This document shows positions 24,471 through 32,885 of a stretch of 36,297 nucleotides of DNA, piece by piece. The stretch spans positions 1-36,297 of the forward strand of contig JBKHXK010000023.1 of NCBI GenBank assembly GCA_046566065.1. Direction: 5' to 3'. The position numbers and the translations under genes are program-made. The number at the start of each line of letters is the position of its first letter. The stretch's first letter is position 1. Origin of the DNA: MB1-2 sp046566065 (GTDB taxonomy: Bacteria; Actinomycetota; CADDZG01; WHSQ01). Under the pieces are notes generated by a model. It had not been told where the DNA came from. It searched no databases and saw nothing but the letters and a program-made list of their open reading frames with translations.

Positions 24471-24526
24471 GCCGTTCTGACGTTGGAAAAGCACGCGTGG
24501 ACGTGCTCCAGTCAACCCAGAACGGC
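24471..24526 (-). repeat. Structured repeat, copy 2, behind FAD oxidoreductase stop codon
   Basis: The second copy of the element begins one base after the TGA (24528-24530) of the oxidoreductase gene. Its ends form a perfect 9-bp inverted repeat, GCCGTTCTG (24471-24479) and CAGAACGGC (24518-24526), with nested GTTG/CAAC and AGCACG/CGTGCT pairs, so it can form one long imperfect hairpin. Confidence 0.82.
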
Positions 24527-24527
24527 A

Positions 24528-25964
24528 TCAGGACAGGGTGCGGGACAGAGCCGCCCGGGCCGCGTAGAAGCCGCACATGCCGTGGACCCCCCCGCCGGGA
24601 GGCGAAGAAGACGAACAGATGTAGAGGCGTTTGTTCGGGGTCGTATACGGGTTCAGACGCGCAACGGGCCGGGTGAACAACTGTCCAAGGTCCTGCACAC
24701 CTCCATTGATATCGCCGCCGATGTAATTGGAGTTGTGCGCCCGGACCTCTTCGGTGTTCATCGTGTTGCGCGCCAGGATCGTGTCTTTGAAGCCCGGAGC
24801 GAAGCGCTCCAACTGGGCTTCGACCCGTCCGGTCATGTCGACCGTGGACCCATGGGGGACGTGGCAGTACGCCCACAGCGTGTGCTTGCCCGCCGGAGCC
24901 CGGCTGGGGTCGATCGAGCTCTGCTGTCCGACGAGGACGTAAGGCTCCTCCGGCACGCGCCCCTTCCAAGGGGCCAACTCGGAGGCGGCCAACTCACGCA
25001 GCTTCCCTCCCACATGCACCGTGCTGGCCTTCGCGCAGTCGGGGTTCTTCCACGGAACCGGCTCCGACAGAGCCCAGTCGATCTTGAAGACCCCCGGCCC
25101 GTACCGGAACCTCTGCAACCGGCTCCGGTACCGATCGGGAAGGTAGTGCCCGGCGATGTCCGCGATCTGCCGCGGTGTGAGGTCGAACAGCACGGCCTTC
25201 GAACGCGGCACGTCTTTCATGGCGCTTACCGTGACCCCGGTGCGGATCTCGCCTCCGAGCTCTCGCAGGTAGGAGGCGAGTGCATCGGCGAGCTTCTGGG
25301 AACCACCTTCGATCACCGGCCAACCGACGTAGTGCGCCACGAACGCCAGCACTAGGCCCACGGCCGCGGTAGGGATCTTGTCCAACGGCAAGATCGAATG
25401 TGCCGCGCATCCGGCGATCAGCGCCTTGGGCGCGTCGCCCACGAACCTGCCGTTCGCCAGACCCTCCACGGAGCGAAGCCCCCGCAGACCGAATCGAGCC
25501 ATCGAGATCGGGTGCTTGGGGATGCGGAACGGTCCGAGAAGCTCCTGCACCAACCCTTCGGCGTTGTCGACGAGGGGGCCGAGTAGACGCCTGTAGGCAC
25601 GAGCGTCTCTGTCGCCGAAGGCCGCCGCCGTCTCCTCGACCGAGCGCCGGAGCAAGGCCGCGGTGCCGTCGTCGAACGGGTGCGCCAGCGGGATCTCCGG
25701 ATGGAGCACGCGGACGCCGAGCTTCTCGAGGTTCAGGGACCTGAAGAAGGGCGAGGCCAGTGCGAGAGGGTGGATCGCGGAGCAGACATCGTGCACGTAT
25801 CCGGGGAGGGTCAGCTCGGCAGAGCGGCAGCCGCCACCGATCGTCTCGTTGGCCTCCAGGACAACGACCGAGCGCCCTGCTCTCGCCAGCTCGATCGCGG
25901 CAGCCAGGCCGTTCGGACCGGCCCCAACGACAACGGCATCGAGGTTCTCCCTCGATGCCGTCAC
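24528..25964 (-). CDS. FAD-dependent oxidoreductase, phytoene-desaturase/PYROXD2-like
   Basis: This 478-residue flavoprotein has the dinucleotide motif VVVGAGPNGLAAAIELARAGRSVVVLEA and the amine-oxidase/CrtI continuation GGGCRSAELTLPGYVHDVCSAIHPLA. The C-terminus SSSSPPGGGVHGMCGFYAARAAL is the FAD-binding end typical of PYROXD2-like proteins. No carotenoid genes are near, so a carotenoid substrate should not be assumed. The start is GTG 25964 with GGGAGG 6-7 bases upstream. It follows the 258-residue gene by 22 bp and is probably the last gene but one of the operon that begins with the sensor array. Confidence 0.9.
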   Translation of the reverse strand: MTASRENLDAVVVGAGPNGLAAAIELARAGRSVVVLEANETIGGGCRSAELTLPGYVHDVCSAIHPLALASPFFRSLNLEKLGVRVLHPEIPLAHPFDDGTAALLRRSVEETAAAFGDRDARAYRRLLGPLVDNAEGLVQELLGPFRIPKHPISMARFGLRGLRSVEGLANGRFVGDAPKALIAGCAAHSILPLDKIPTAAVGLVLAFVAHYVGWPVIEGGSQKLADALASYLRELGGEIRTGVTVSAMKDVPRSKAVLFDLTPRQIADIAGHYLPDRYRSRLQRFRYGPGVFKIDWALSEPVPWKNPDCAKASTVHVGGKLRELAASELAPWKGRVPEEPYVLVGQQSSIDPSRAPAGKHTLWAYCHVPHGSTVDMTGRVEAQLERFAPGFKDTILARNTMNTEEVRAHNSNYIGGDINGGVQDLGQLFTRPVARLNPYTTPNKRLYICSSSSPPGGGVHGMCGFYAARAALSRTLS

Positions 25965-25986
25965 CTGGAGCCTCCCGGGAAGGTCT

Positions 25987-26763
25987 CTAGACGCGCTTGG
26001 TGCTCTTGAACGGCTTCGCTATCGCCCGGAACGGGATAGTCGTCATGTACAGACCGGAGCGCATCGCGGAGTTCTTGGTGATGTTCTTCGCGCGCTTCCA
26101 CTGCCGCTTCTTGTCCACGCACACCATCTGCGTGTCTACCTCGGCCTCGTGGCCGAAGTAAGCGGCGAGGTTCCCCAGGGTCTCCGCCCAGAACTTGTCC
26201 TCCTTCGCGTGTCCGCCGAACGTCAAGCCCATCTCGTAGACCGGGTCGTTCGCCCGCATCAACACCTGAGCTTGGGCGATCGTCTCGCCGGACGCATCTC
26301 TGTATCCGCTGAACGTGATCCACCCGGCGAACATATGCCCCTCAGGCGTCATCAAGGTGAATGATTCGTCGTCCGCGTACAGGACCAACACACCGGTCGA
26401 GAGCTTCAGCTTGCCGGGCATAGTCAGATTCAACACGGCGACCTCGCCCGGAGCGATCCCCGTCAACGGCGCATAGAAGAAGTTTCCGGGAGGCCAGAAC
26501 TCGGGGAACTTCTCTTTCCAGGTAGAGATCAGCTGCTCCGGCGTCACGTTCGGACCCACGGAGATCCTGTAGGTCTTCTGCCACATCTTTCCGAAGCCCT
26601 GGATCGGGCTCATCGGCTTGCGGCCTTCCACGTTGCGGTTCAGAGCTTCGGTGGAGACGTCACCGACATGAAGCTTCGAGACCGGAGTCGCCCAGTTGCC
26701 TGCATCGCGCGCCACCGGGACTTCGGACACGACCTGCTCCGGGCTTTCTGGAGTGGTGCTCAT
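25987..26763 (-). CDS. Conserved protein of unknown function (258 residues)
   Basis: I do not recognise a named family with confidence. About 60 polar N-terminal residues are followed by a mixed alpha/beta domain with many strands (GEVAVLNLTMPGKLKLSTGV, VLVLYADDESFTLMTPEGH, QAQVLMRANDPVYEMGLTFG), then a helix FWAETLGNLAAYFG and a basic tail. The shape recalls SRPBCC or DUF1990-like ligand-binding folds, which is only a guess. No signal peptide or membrane helix. ATG 26763 is supported by GGAAAGGAC upstream and lies 14 bp after the STAS-1 stop; the frame extends further only by reading through STAS-1. Its place between a partner-switching unit and an oxidoreductase suggests a target or accessory of that pathway. 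Confidence 0.82.
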   Translation of the reverse strand: MSTTPESPEQVVSEVPVARDAGNWATPVSKLHVGDVSTEALNRNVEGRKPMSPIQGFGKMWQKTYRISVGPNVTPEQLISTWKEKFPEFWPPGNFFYAPLTGIAPGEVAVLNLTMPGKLKLSTGVLVLYADDESFTLMTPEGHMFAGWITFSGYRDASGETIAQAQVLMRANDPVYEMGLTFGGHAKEDKFWAETLGNLAAYFGHEAEVDTQMVCVDKKRQWKRAKNITKNSAMRSGLYMTTIPFRAIAKPFKSTKRV

Positions 26764-26777
26764 GTTGCGTCCTTTCC

Positions 26778-27137
26778 TCAGGCCGCGCCGGCGGCGGAGA
26801 GTGCGTCTGATTCGGTGTCGTGGATCCCGATCGCGTCGTCGAGACGGGTCAACTCGAAGATCTGGCGGTAATGCTCGTTCAGGCCGCATGCCAACAGCTT
26901 CTGCTTGTGACGGTTGGCGCGGACCAGCAGAGTGACGAGCATCCCGATCCCTCCACTGTTCATGTACTCGAGCCCGCTGAAGTTGAGCAGCAGTGTCTTG
27001 ATCTTCTCGCCGCCGGCCTCCTCGTATGCCTGCATGAGAACGGTCTCGGCTGCTGACGTGACGTCACCCTTGACGTCGATCACGCTGACCTTGTCGCCCA
27101 CCTTGCGAGTCGTCATGGTCACCTGCATCTCGGCCAT
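26778..27137 (-). CDS. STAS-domain anti-sigma factor antagonist (STAS-1)
   Basis: The product is a 119-residue single STAS domain of the SpoIIAA/RsbV type. The core LLLNFSGLEYMNSGGIGMLV holds the serine (Ser61) that a partner kinase would phosphorylate. It is paralogous to STAS-2 (shared ACGL-EHY--IF--TRL pattern), with a longer tail. GGAGAGGGGAGAG precedes ATG 27137. In partner switching, the unphosphorylated antagonist binds the HATPase kinase and frees its client. Confidence 0.93.
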   Translation of the reverse strand: MAEMQVTMTTRKVGDKVSVIDVKGDVTSAAETVLMQAYEEAGGEKIKTLLLNFSGLEYMNSGGIGMLVTLLVRANRHKQKLLACGLNEHYRQIFELTRLDDAIGIHDTESDALSAAGAA

Positions 27138-27170
27138 GTGCTCTCTCCCCTCTCCTAGTCCCTCGAAGCC

Positions 27171-27521
27171 TCAGGAAGCCTTCGCTCGTGCGCTCGACTC
27201 GTCCGGGAACATCGGCATGAAGTCCGAGAGACGAGTGATCTGGAAGATGTGCTGATAGTGCTCTGTGAGACCGCATGCGCTCACCGAGCGCTCTTCTTGT
27301 CGAGCCTTCGCCAGCATCCCAACGATCACCGCGATCCCCGTCGAGTTGATGAACTCGGTGTCCGAGAAGTTCAAGATGATCTCGGAGCAGCCGGCGGCTT
27401 TCGCCTGGTCGTACGCGTCGTTGATGACGGGCTCGGCCAGCCGGTTGATGTCACCGGATAGTTCGACCACCGCGGTAGTGCCGTCGATGCGGACCTTCGC
27501 TTCAGCCAGCGTTGCCGCCAT
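27171..27521 (-). CDS. STAS-domain anti-sigma factor antagonist (STAS-2)
   Basis: This 116-residue STAS domain has the phosphorylatable serine Ser60 in NFSDTEFINSTGIAVIVG. Its start overlaps the end of the SpoIIE-HATPase gene by 20 bp, with GGAGAGGGC just before ATG 27521, so translation is coupled to the enzyme expected to phosphorylate and dephosphorylate it. It is a tandem paralogue of STAS-1. Confidence 0.93.
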   Translation of the reverse strand: MAATLAEAKVRIDGTTAVVELSGDINRLAEPVINDAYDQAKAAGCSEIILNFSDTEFINSTGIAVIVGMLAKARQEERSVSACGLTEHYQHIFQITRLSDFMPMFPDESSARAKAS

Positions 27522-29154
27522 CGCCCTCTCCTTTCAGATAGAGCACGAGCTCGACCGTGTGATGAGTCTCGTCGCTCGTGACTTCCATCTCGTCGACCAT
27601 GTTCTGGATCAGGAAGAGACCCCAGCCGCGAGGCTTCTGCAGCCCGGCGAGCTTCGCCTCGATGTCGGGCGTCTCGGCCTCGGGGATCTCCTTGCCGCCA
27701 CCGAAATCACGGATCAGCACACGCAGGTCGTCGTCGGATAGAAGGACCTGTACCCCGACGGGGACCTCGGCCCGTCCTTCGTTGCCGTGCTCGATCGCGT
27801 TCATGGCTGCCTCGGAGACAGCCGTCTTGAGGTTCTCGAGACGTGGAGCGGGAAGGCCGAGCGAGCCCACAGCCTCGGCCACGCGGTCCATCACCTCGCG
27901 CTCGTTGCCGGGATCGCTGGGCAGCTGGAACTCGGCCAGGATCCGATGACCGTTCGCGGCGGGCATCGTCATCTGGGTCGACCCATTGGTGCGGTCGTCG
28001 GCCAGGTGCGAGTGCGCGGATCGCTGCACGGTCACGAGCGTGATGTCGTCTTCTTGCTCCTCGACACCGCTCGTGAAGCGATCGAGCTCCATCAGCAGCG
28101 CGTCGATCACGGCCTGTCCACCGTCAGCAGTGGCCATGAGCTCGTGCATGCGCGGGAACCCGAACATCTCACCTTGCGCGCTGTGTGCCTCGGCCAGCCC
28201 GTCGCTGTGGAGGAGCATCGTCTCCCCCGCTCCCAGGGTCGCCTCGGTCTCTTCGTACTTGCTTCCGGGCATCAACCCGAGAGGCATCCCCGTGGCCCGA
28301 AGCTCAACGACCTCGTCTCCCACCCGCACGTAGGGAAGGTTGTGGCCCGCGTTGGCGAACACGATCTCCCCGGTCCGAGGATCGAGCAGCGCGTACAGGC
28401 AGGTGACGAACATGTGAGCCGGGATGTCGGGGAACAGCAGATCGTTCGCCCGCTCCATCACCTTGCTCGGCGACACGAGCCGTTCCGCCTCGGCGCGGAT
28501 GATGCTGCGGGTCGAGGCCATCACCAGCGCAGCGGGCACGCCCTTGTCGGTCACGTCACCGGCAACGATCGCGATGCGCCCGTCGGAGAGCTCGATGAAA
28601 TCGTAGAAGTCGCCACCCACAGCCCGAGCCGGACGATAGAAAGCCGACACCTGCCACCCGTCCATCTGCGGCAGCTCCTTCGGGAGGAACTGCTGTTGGA
28701 TCAGCGTGGCGACCCGCATCTCCTGCTCGAGACGCTCTCGATCGCGAACCTGGGCCTCTTGCTCCTGCACGAGCTGGCCGACCCGGACGGCCGGCGCCGC
28801 CTGGGCGGCGAGGTTGTCGAGGAGCTTGCGATCGTCCCCAGAGTAGTCGCGTTCGGAGAGACGGGGGCCGAGGTTCAACAGCCCGATCAGCTCGCCTTGG
28901 GTCACCAGCGGAACGACCAGCTTGATCCCGGCCTCCTTCATCGCCCTTACCGCCGGCGAATCGAGCTCCAGAGAGTCGACGTCGACCGCGCCGGAGGCGC
29001 TTTGGAAATAGGCGATGATCGGGTCGTTCGGAGCGATGTCTATCGGCGGCGATTCCGCTACCTGAGCGACCGCGCTGTCGTCCCGGGCCGCCCTGTCCGC
29101 CCGGCGGCTCCCCGGCTTCACCCTCCGCAGTGCTTCCGTGAACTTCGTCATCAT
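27502..29154 (-). CDS. GAF-SpoIIE phosphatase-HATPase kinase fusion (RsbU-RsbW-like)
   Basis: This 550-residue protein carries both opposing enzymes of a partner switch. A GAF-like region lies at about 40-130 (PLVTQGELIGLLNLGPRLSE). A helical linker leads to a PP2C/SpoIIE phosphatase at about 165-380, with metal-binding Asp in GGDFYD, AGDVTDKG, LHSDGL and EDDITLV. A C-terminal GHKL ATPase at about 405-545 shows N-box VSEAAMNAIEHGN, G1 DFGGG and G2 RGWGLFLIQNM, as in RsbW. It has no membrane segment, so a membrane signal must arrive through partners. AAAGGAG precedes two ATG codons, 29154 and 29151; the second has better spacing. It lies 70 bp behind the sensor array. Confidence 0.94.
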   Translation of the reverse strand: MMTKFTEALRRVKPGSRRADRAARDDSAVAQVAESPPIDIAPNDPIIAYFQSASGAVDVDSLELDSPAVRAMKEAGIKLVVPLVTQGELIGLLNLGPRLSERDYSGDDRKLLDNLAAQAAPAVRVGQLVQEQEAQVRDRERLEQEMRVATLIQQQFLPKELPQMDGWQVSAFYRPARAVGGDFYDFIELSDGRIAIVAGDVTDKGVPAALVMASTRSIIRAEAERLVSPSKVMERANDLLFPDIPAHMFVTCLYALLDPRTGEIVFANAGHNLPYVRVGDEVVELRATGMPLGLMPGSKYEETEATLGAGETMLLHSDGLAEAHSAQGEMFGFPRMHELMATADGGQAVIDALLMELDRFTSGVEEQEDDITLVTVQRSAHSHLADDRTNGSTQMTMPAANGHRILAEFQLPSDPGNEREVMDRVAEAVGSLGLPAPRLENLKTAVSEAAMNAIEHGNEGRAEVPVGVQVLLSDDDLRVLIRDFGGGKEIPEAETPDIEAKLAGLQKPRGWGLFLIQNMVDEMEVTSDETHHTVELVLYLKGEGDGGNAG

Positions 29155-29224
29155 GGCTCCTTTCTAGAGGGTCACCGTCTGGGAATCGTTACGGACAAGG
29201 GAAATACGCAGGATCTCGTAGCGC

Positions 29225-30499
29225 TCATCGGATCCCGGCCTTCTCGGGGGGCCGGAGCCACAGCGACACATGGGCCGGATGCATCGTGGTCCCGACGATC
29301 GAGACCAACTCGCGCCCCATCGAGGTCAGGTCGATCTGATCCCTGATGCGCGAGGAGAAGGCCTCCAGCGTGGCGGCGGCGTCGTACTTGCGGCGATAGA
29401 AGCGGTGGTCGATGAAGGTCTGGACCCGCGCTCTGGCAGGGCGGAAGACGGCCGCCACGGCGAGGGTGGAGCCCGCTACCGCGAGGTCGGACTCCGCGGT
29501 CACGGGGCCCAGCAGCGACTGAAGAACGACGACTCCACCCAGATACATCAGACCAAGGATCGCCGTCAGCGACAGATAGACCAGCGTGCGGTTGACGATC
29601 ACGTCGATCTCGTAGAGGCGGTACTTCAGGATCGCGATCGCGGAACTGATCGGGATCGCCGCTACTCCCGCGATCCAGAGGAAGCCCCACAAGGGTTCCA
29701 GCGAAGGCGTCGACCAGAAGATCGGAGCCAGGAGGAGGACGATGCCTAGGAGGCCGGCCGCCCATGTGATCCAGCGCATCTGTTGTCGTTCTTCACCGCG
29801 AGACCTCCGGAATCGGACAACGATCGAAGTGAGGGATGCTGCAACGGCGAACAGCATCAGGAAACCCGCGACCAGCTCTGGGGTCTCGCGCAACTCCTGG
29901 ATCCTGGCGGACCCGATGGGATTGCGATCTACAGGGGCCATCCGAAGCTCGGTCTCCACAAGCCCACCCAACGAGCTGGCCGTCAGTGCCGCCACTGCGA
30001 CGATGCCCACCCACCGCCAGCGTGGAGACAGGTAGTGGCCGGTCGGGAACAGCAGGAAAAGAAAGATGAAACCCATGAAGACGATCGGTCCGCCGAGGAC
30101 CTGGGTCATGAGGGCGGCGGCCATCCCACCGGGCAGCGCTCCGGGGTCTTCGTTCAGGAAATGGATCGCATAGAGAGTCGAGAAGGCGTTGCCTACGAAC
30201 ATCAAACCGGTAGCGAGGAACCACCACCCTATGGCGTTCTCTCGCCGTCTCGAGGCCAAGAAAGCACCCAGGCTCCCGATCGCGAGCCCTAACCCCGTCA
30301 TCGTTGCGAACTCGATGGGCTCGCCGAGGTCATTGGTCTCATCCATCGCGGCGCACGCTGCGGCTCCCTTAGACCCAGGGCTCGTCCAAGTCTCGTAACA
30401 GAAACCCCATCCCAGGAAAAAGAAGGCCGCAGTGACCGCAGCGATCACAGCGAGTAGCACCCACAGCGTCAAAGCGAGGCCGGGACGCCGGATGCTCAT
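29225..30499 (-). CDS. Sensor-array paralogue 1: multi-membrane kinase-sensor-like protein lacking a kinase domain
   Basis: The 424-residue protein has about nine membrane helices. Shared array motifs: ASRRRENAIGWWFLATG, LLFPTGHYLSPRWRW, EERQQMRW, LYEIDVIVNRTLVY, then SDLAVAGSTLAVAAVFRP, IDHRFYRRKYDAA and the end MHPAHVSLWLRPPE. These are the N-terminal blocks of actinobacterial sensor kinases, but there is no HisKA or HATPase. ATG 30499 overlaps the next gene upstream by ATGA; the longer frame to 31045 is that gene read in another phase. It has the longest N-terminus of the set (an extra external loop with cysteines near 35-50). It lies next to the SpoIIE-HATPase gene, 70 bp away. Confidence 0.9.
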   Translation of the reverse strand: MSIRRPGLALTLWVLLAVIAAVTAAFFFLGWGFCYETWTSPGSKGAAACAAMDETNDLGEPIEFATMTGLGLAIGSLGAFLASRRRENAIGWWFLATGLMFVGNAFSTLYAIHFLNEDPGALPGGMAAALMTQVLGGPIVFMGFIFLFLLFPTGHYLSPRWRWVGIVAVAALTASSLGGLVETELRMAPVDRNPIGSARIQELRETPELVAGFLMLFAVAASLTSIVVRFRRSRGEERQQMRWITWAAGLLGIVLLLAPIFWSTPSLEPLWGFLWIAGVAAIPISSAIAILKYRLYEIDVIVNRTLVYLSLTAILGLMYLGGVVVLQSLLGPVTAESDLAVAGSTLAVAAVFRPARARVQTFIDHRFYRRKYDAAATLEAFSSRIRDQIDLTSMGRELVSIVGTTMHPAHVSLWLRPPEKAGIR

Positions 30500-31716
30500 C
30501 GAGGTGCTCCCTTGGGCCCGGTCGGACGCAGCCAGACCGAGGCATGGGTGGGCTGAAACGTGGTCACGACGGCGACCAGCAGCTCGTTCCTCAGAGCGAG
30601 GAGATCCACCTGGTCGCGGAGGCAAGAGGCGAAAGCCGCCAGCGTCTCCGCCGCGTCGTACCGTCGCCTGTAGAAACGGCGGTCGATGAAGCCTTGAACC
30701 GCGCTGCGCAAAGGACGGAAGAGGGCAGCGACTCCAAGCGTGGAGGCGGCAACCGCCAGGTCCGACTCCCGCGTGATCGGCTCGAGCAGAAGCTGGAGGA
30801 TGACCACGCTCGCCAGATAGGTAGCGGCGATGATGCCCGTCAAAGCGCTGTAAACGAGGGCGCGATTCAGGATCACGTCGATGTCGTAGAGACGGTGCTT
30901 CAGCATCGCGACACCTACCGAGAGCGGAAGCGTCGAAACGACCGCACCCGAGATGCCTTGCACGGCGTCGTGAGAGCCCAGTAGGAAGGACACGCCCCAC
31001 CCGATCGCCAAGATCGCCATCCCGAAACCGCTCAAAGCCAACCACTTGACCTGAAGGCGTTCGGTCTCGCTCCCGGCGCGCGCACGTTCACGCACGCTCC
31101 TAGCCCCGACGATGAAGGTCACTATCAGGACGGGCCAAGCGATCTCCTTCAGGAAGAACATCGCTCGTCCGATCTGCCCAGAGGCAGGGAACGGGTTGGC
31201 GATCGAGGGGAAGTCCTGATACGGGCCCGGTGCCAAGGCCGAACCGACGACTCCTGCAGCCGCCGCCATCACCGCCACGAGCGCCGGTCGACGCCAGCGC
31301 CGACCGGCCAGTCGACCGCTTGGAAAGACGAAGAGCAGGAGAGCTGGGACGCAGCCGATCGCCACGAGAGGGGTCCAGGAGGACGTCCATATGACCAGGT
31401 CCTCCGCCGGCAAGTCCCTTCGAGGGAACGCCAGCGAGTACTCGGCGTAGGTAGAGCCAAGGACGTAGCCCGACCATCCGAGCCCGGCCAGCAAGAAGAG
31501 CCAACCGACCAGGTGGCCGTCCTTGCGCAACACGATGATCGCCCCGACCAGAGCGAACAAGGAGGCATTCCAGATCATCGAGACCGAAGCCCCGATACCC
31601 AAGAGATCGACGCCCGCAGGCATCTCGAGAGCTATGACGACCGAGATAGCCAACATCCCGGCCGACAGCGCCGACACCGTCCACACGACGAGTCGCGTGC
31701 GTGAGCGACGGGTCAT
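30496..31716 (-). CDS. Sensor-array paralogue 2: multi-membrane kinase-sensor-like protein
   Basis: The 406-residue protein has membrane helices near 8-30, 48-63, 70-88, 113-132, 143-162, 192-206, 225-248, 255-272 and 288-310. Shared motifs: LRKDGHLVGWLFLLAG at about 63, FPSGRLAGRRWRR at 131, ETERLQVKW at 217 (usual Gln-Gln replaced by Leu-Gln), LYDIDVILNRALVY at 276, FRPLRSAVQGFIDRRFYRRR at 333, and the end PTHASVWLRP at 389-398. The cytoplasmic end resembles the start of a GAF domain that is cut short. ATG 31716 overlaps the upstream paralogue by ATGA. Confidence 0.9.
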   Translation of the reverse strand: MTRRSRTRLVVWTVSALSAGMLAISVVIALEMPAGVDLLGIGASVSMIWNASLFALVGAIIVLRKDGHLVGWLFLLAGLGWSGYVLGSTYAEYSLAFPRRDLPAEDLVIWTSSWTPLVAIGCVPALLLFVFPSGRLAGRRWRRPALVAVMAAAAGVVGSALAPGPYQDFPSIANPFPASGQIGRAMFFLKEIAWPVLIVTFIVGARSVRERARAGSETERLQVKWLALSGFGMAILAIGWGVSFLLGSHDAVQGISGAVVSTLPLSVGVAMLKHRLYDIDVILNRALVYSALTGIIAATYLASVVILQLLLEPITRESDLAVAASTLGVAALFRPLRSAVQGFIDRRFYRRRYDAAETLAAFASCLRDQVDLLALRNELLVAVVTTFQPTHASVWLRPTGPKGAPR

Positions 31717-32885
31717 TGCGTTCGCCCTTGCCTCAACCAGAGGTGCGCATGAGCCGGCTGGAACGTCGAGACAGCCACCGCGACGAGCTCTGTCTTCAGG
31801 GCATGCAGATCGATCTCGTCACGCAGGTGGGCAGAGAAGACCTCGAGCGTGGCAGCGGCGTCGTAGCGGTTCCGATAGAAGCGTTTGTCGATGAAACCCT
31901 GGAGCCAGCTCCGCAGAGGACGGAAGAGACCGGCGACGAACAGAGTGGAGCCGGCGACGGCCAGATCGGAATCAGCCGCGACCGGCGCGAGCACCCGTTG
32001 AAGACCGACCACCGCCATCAGGTAAGCGAGCGCGAGAACGGCGGTCAACGCTCCGTAGACGAGCGTCTTATTGACCAGCAGATCGATGTCGTAGAGCCGG
32101 TATCTCAGGATCGCCACCCCGCAGGCGATGGGGAACAGCAAGGTCGACGCCCCGAACAGCAGGTCGGTCGCGCGTTCTGATGTCTCGGCCCCCACGGCCG
32201 GAAGGACCAGATTCACCAGGACCATCATGGCCACGGCGTAGACGACCCACTTCATCTGCTGGCGCTCTGTCCCGCGTGAGGCCTTGAACCTCCACGCCAG
32301 AGCAGCGACGCTTCCGAGAGCGCAGGCGACCACGAGAGCGAAGCTGATGCCGGCGAACGGCGTGCCCTCTGGCACGACACCGGTGGGATTGTCCATGCCT
32401 CGGAACCCGTCAAGAGGCTCGTCATGCAGCATGAATGCGAACGTGAGAGCACCCAGCGAGATCGCCGAGAGTCGGTACAGAGGCCGCCAGCGCCTGCCGG
32501 GAAGTTCTCCGTTCGGGAACAACAAAAGGCCGACGGTGAAGATCATCCCGATGGGGAGGAACCACGTCCAGTTCTGGATCCACGCGGCCAGGAGCTCTCC
32601 CGGGAGGTCCAGGTTCTGGTCGACCGAGTAGCGGGCGTAGTTGTCGGTCGCCCAAGTCACCACCGATAACAACCCGGCTCCGTAGAACACCCGTCCCATC
32701 CGATGCCCCGGGGTTGCCGCAAGGACGACTCCCCCCACGATCCCGAACCCGATGAATGCAAGAGCCCCCAACGCTTCGCTGTCTCGAAGGACGTTGTGAC
32801 CGTTCAGCGTCTGGATCGCTGCGGCGACCACGCTGAGAACGACAGGGACGCTAACTAGCAACAGAGCCCGCGTTCGGCGTCTCAT
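31713..32885 (-). CDS. Sensor-array paralogue 3: multi-membrane kinase-sensor-like protein
   Basis: The 390-residue protein has the same layout as its neighbours. Markers: ATPGHRMGRVFYGAG (the usual GW replaced by GR), LLFPNGELPGRRWR, TERQQMKW, LYDIDLLVNKTLVY, FRPLRSWLQGFIDKRFYRNR, and the end QPAHAHLWLRQG. ATG 32885 overlaps the stop of paralogue 4 by ATGA; a frame extending to 33419 runs through paralogue 4 and is not used. There is no kinase, receiver or DNA-binding domain. Confidence 0.9.
   Translation of the reverse strand: MRRRTRALLLVSVPVVLSVVAAAIQTLNGHNVLRDSEALGALAFIGFGIVGGVVLAATPGHRMGRVFYGAGLLSVVTWATDNYARYSVDQNLDLPGELLAAWIQNWTWFLPIGMIFTVGLLLFPNGELPGRRWRPLYRLSAISLGALTFAFMLHDEPLDGFRGMDNPTGVVPEGTPFAGISFALVVACALGSVAALAWRFKASRGTERQQMKWVVYAVAMMVLVNLVLPAVGAETSERATDLLFGASTLLFPIACGVAILRYRLYDIDLLVNKTLVYGALTAVLALAYLMAVVGLQRVLAPVAADSDLAVAGSTLFVAGLFRPLRSWLQGFIDKRFYRNRYDAAATLEVFSAHLRDEIDLHALKTELVAVAVSTFQPAHAHLWLRQGRTQ

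Noticed and set aside
24528..25964. Naming the FAD oxidoreductase crtI
   Set aside because: It shares the fold signatures but no carotenoid genes are nearby, and the C-terminal block resembles PYROXD2-like proteins of unknown substrate.
30500..31045. N-terminal extension of sensor paralogue 1
   Set aside because: The added 182 residues are Arg/Gly/Pro-rich and are paralogue 2 read in another phase; ATG 30499 fits the array's ATGA pattern. The extensions of paralogue 3 to 33419, trpB to 13292, trpA to 11901, trpE to 16540 and hisA to 19555 fail for the same reason.
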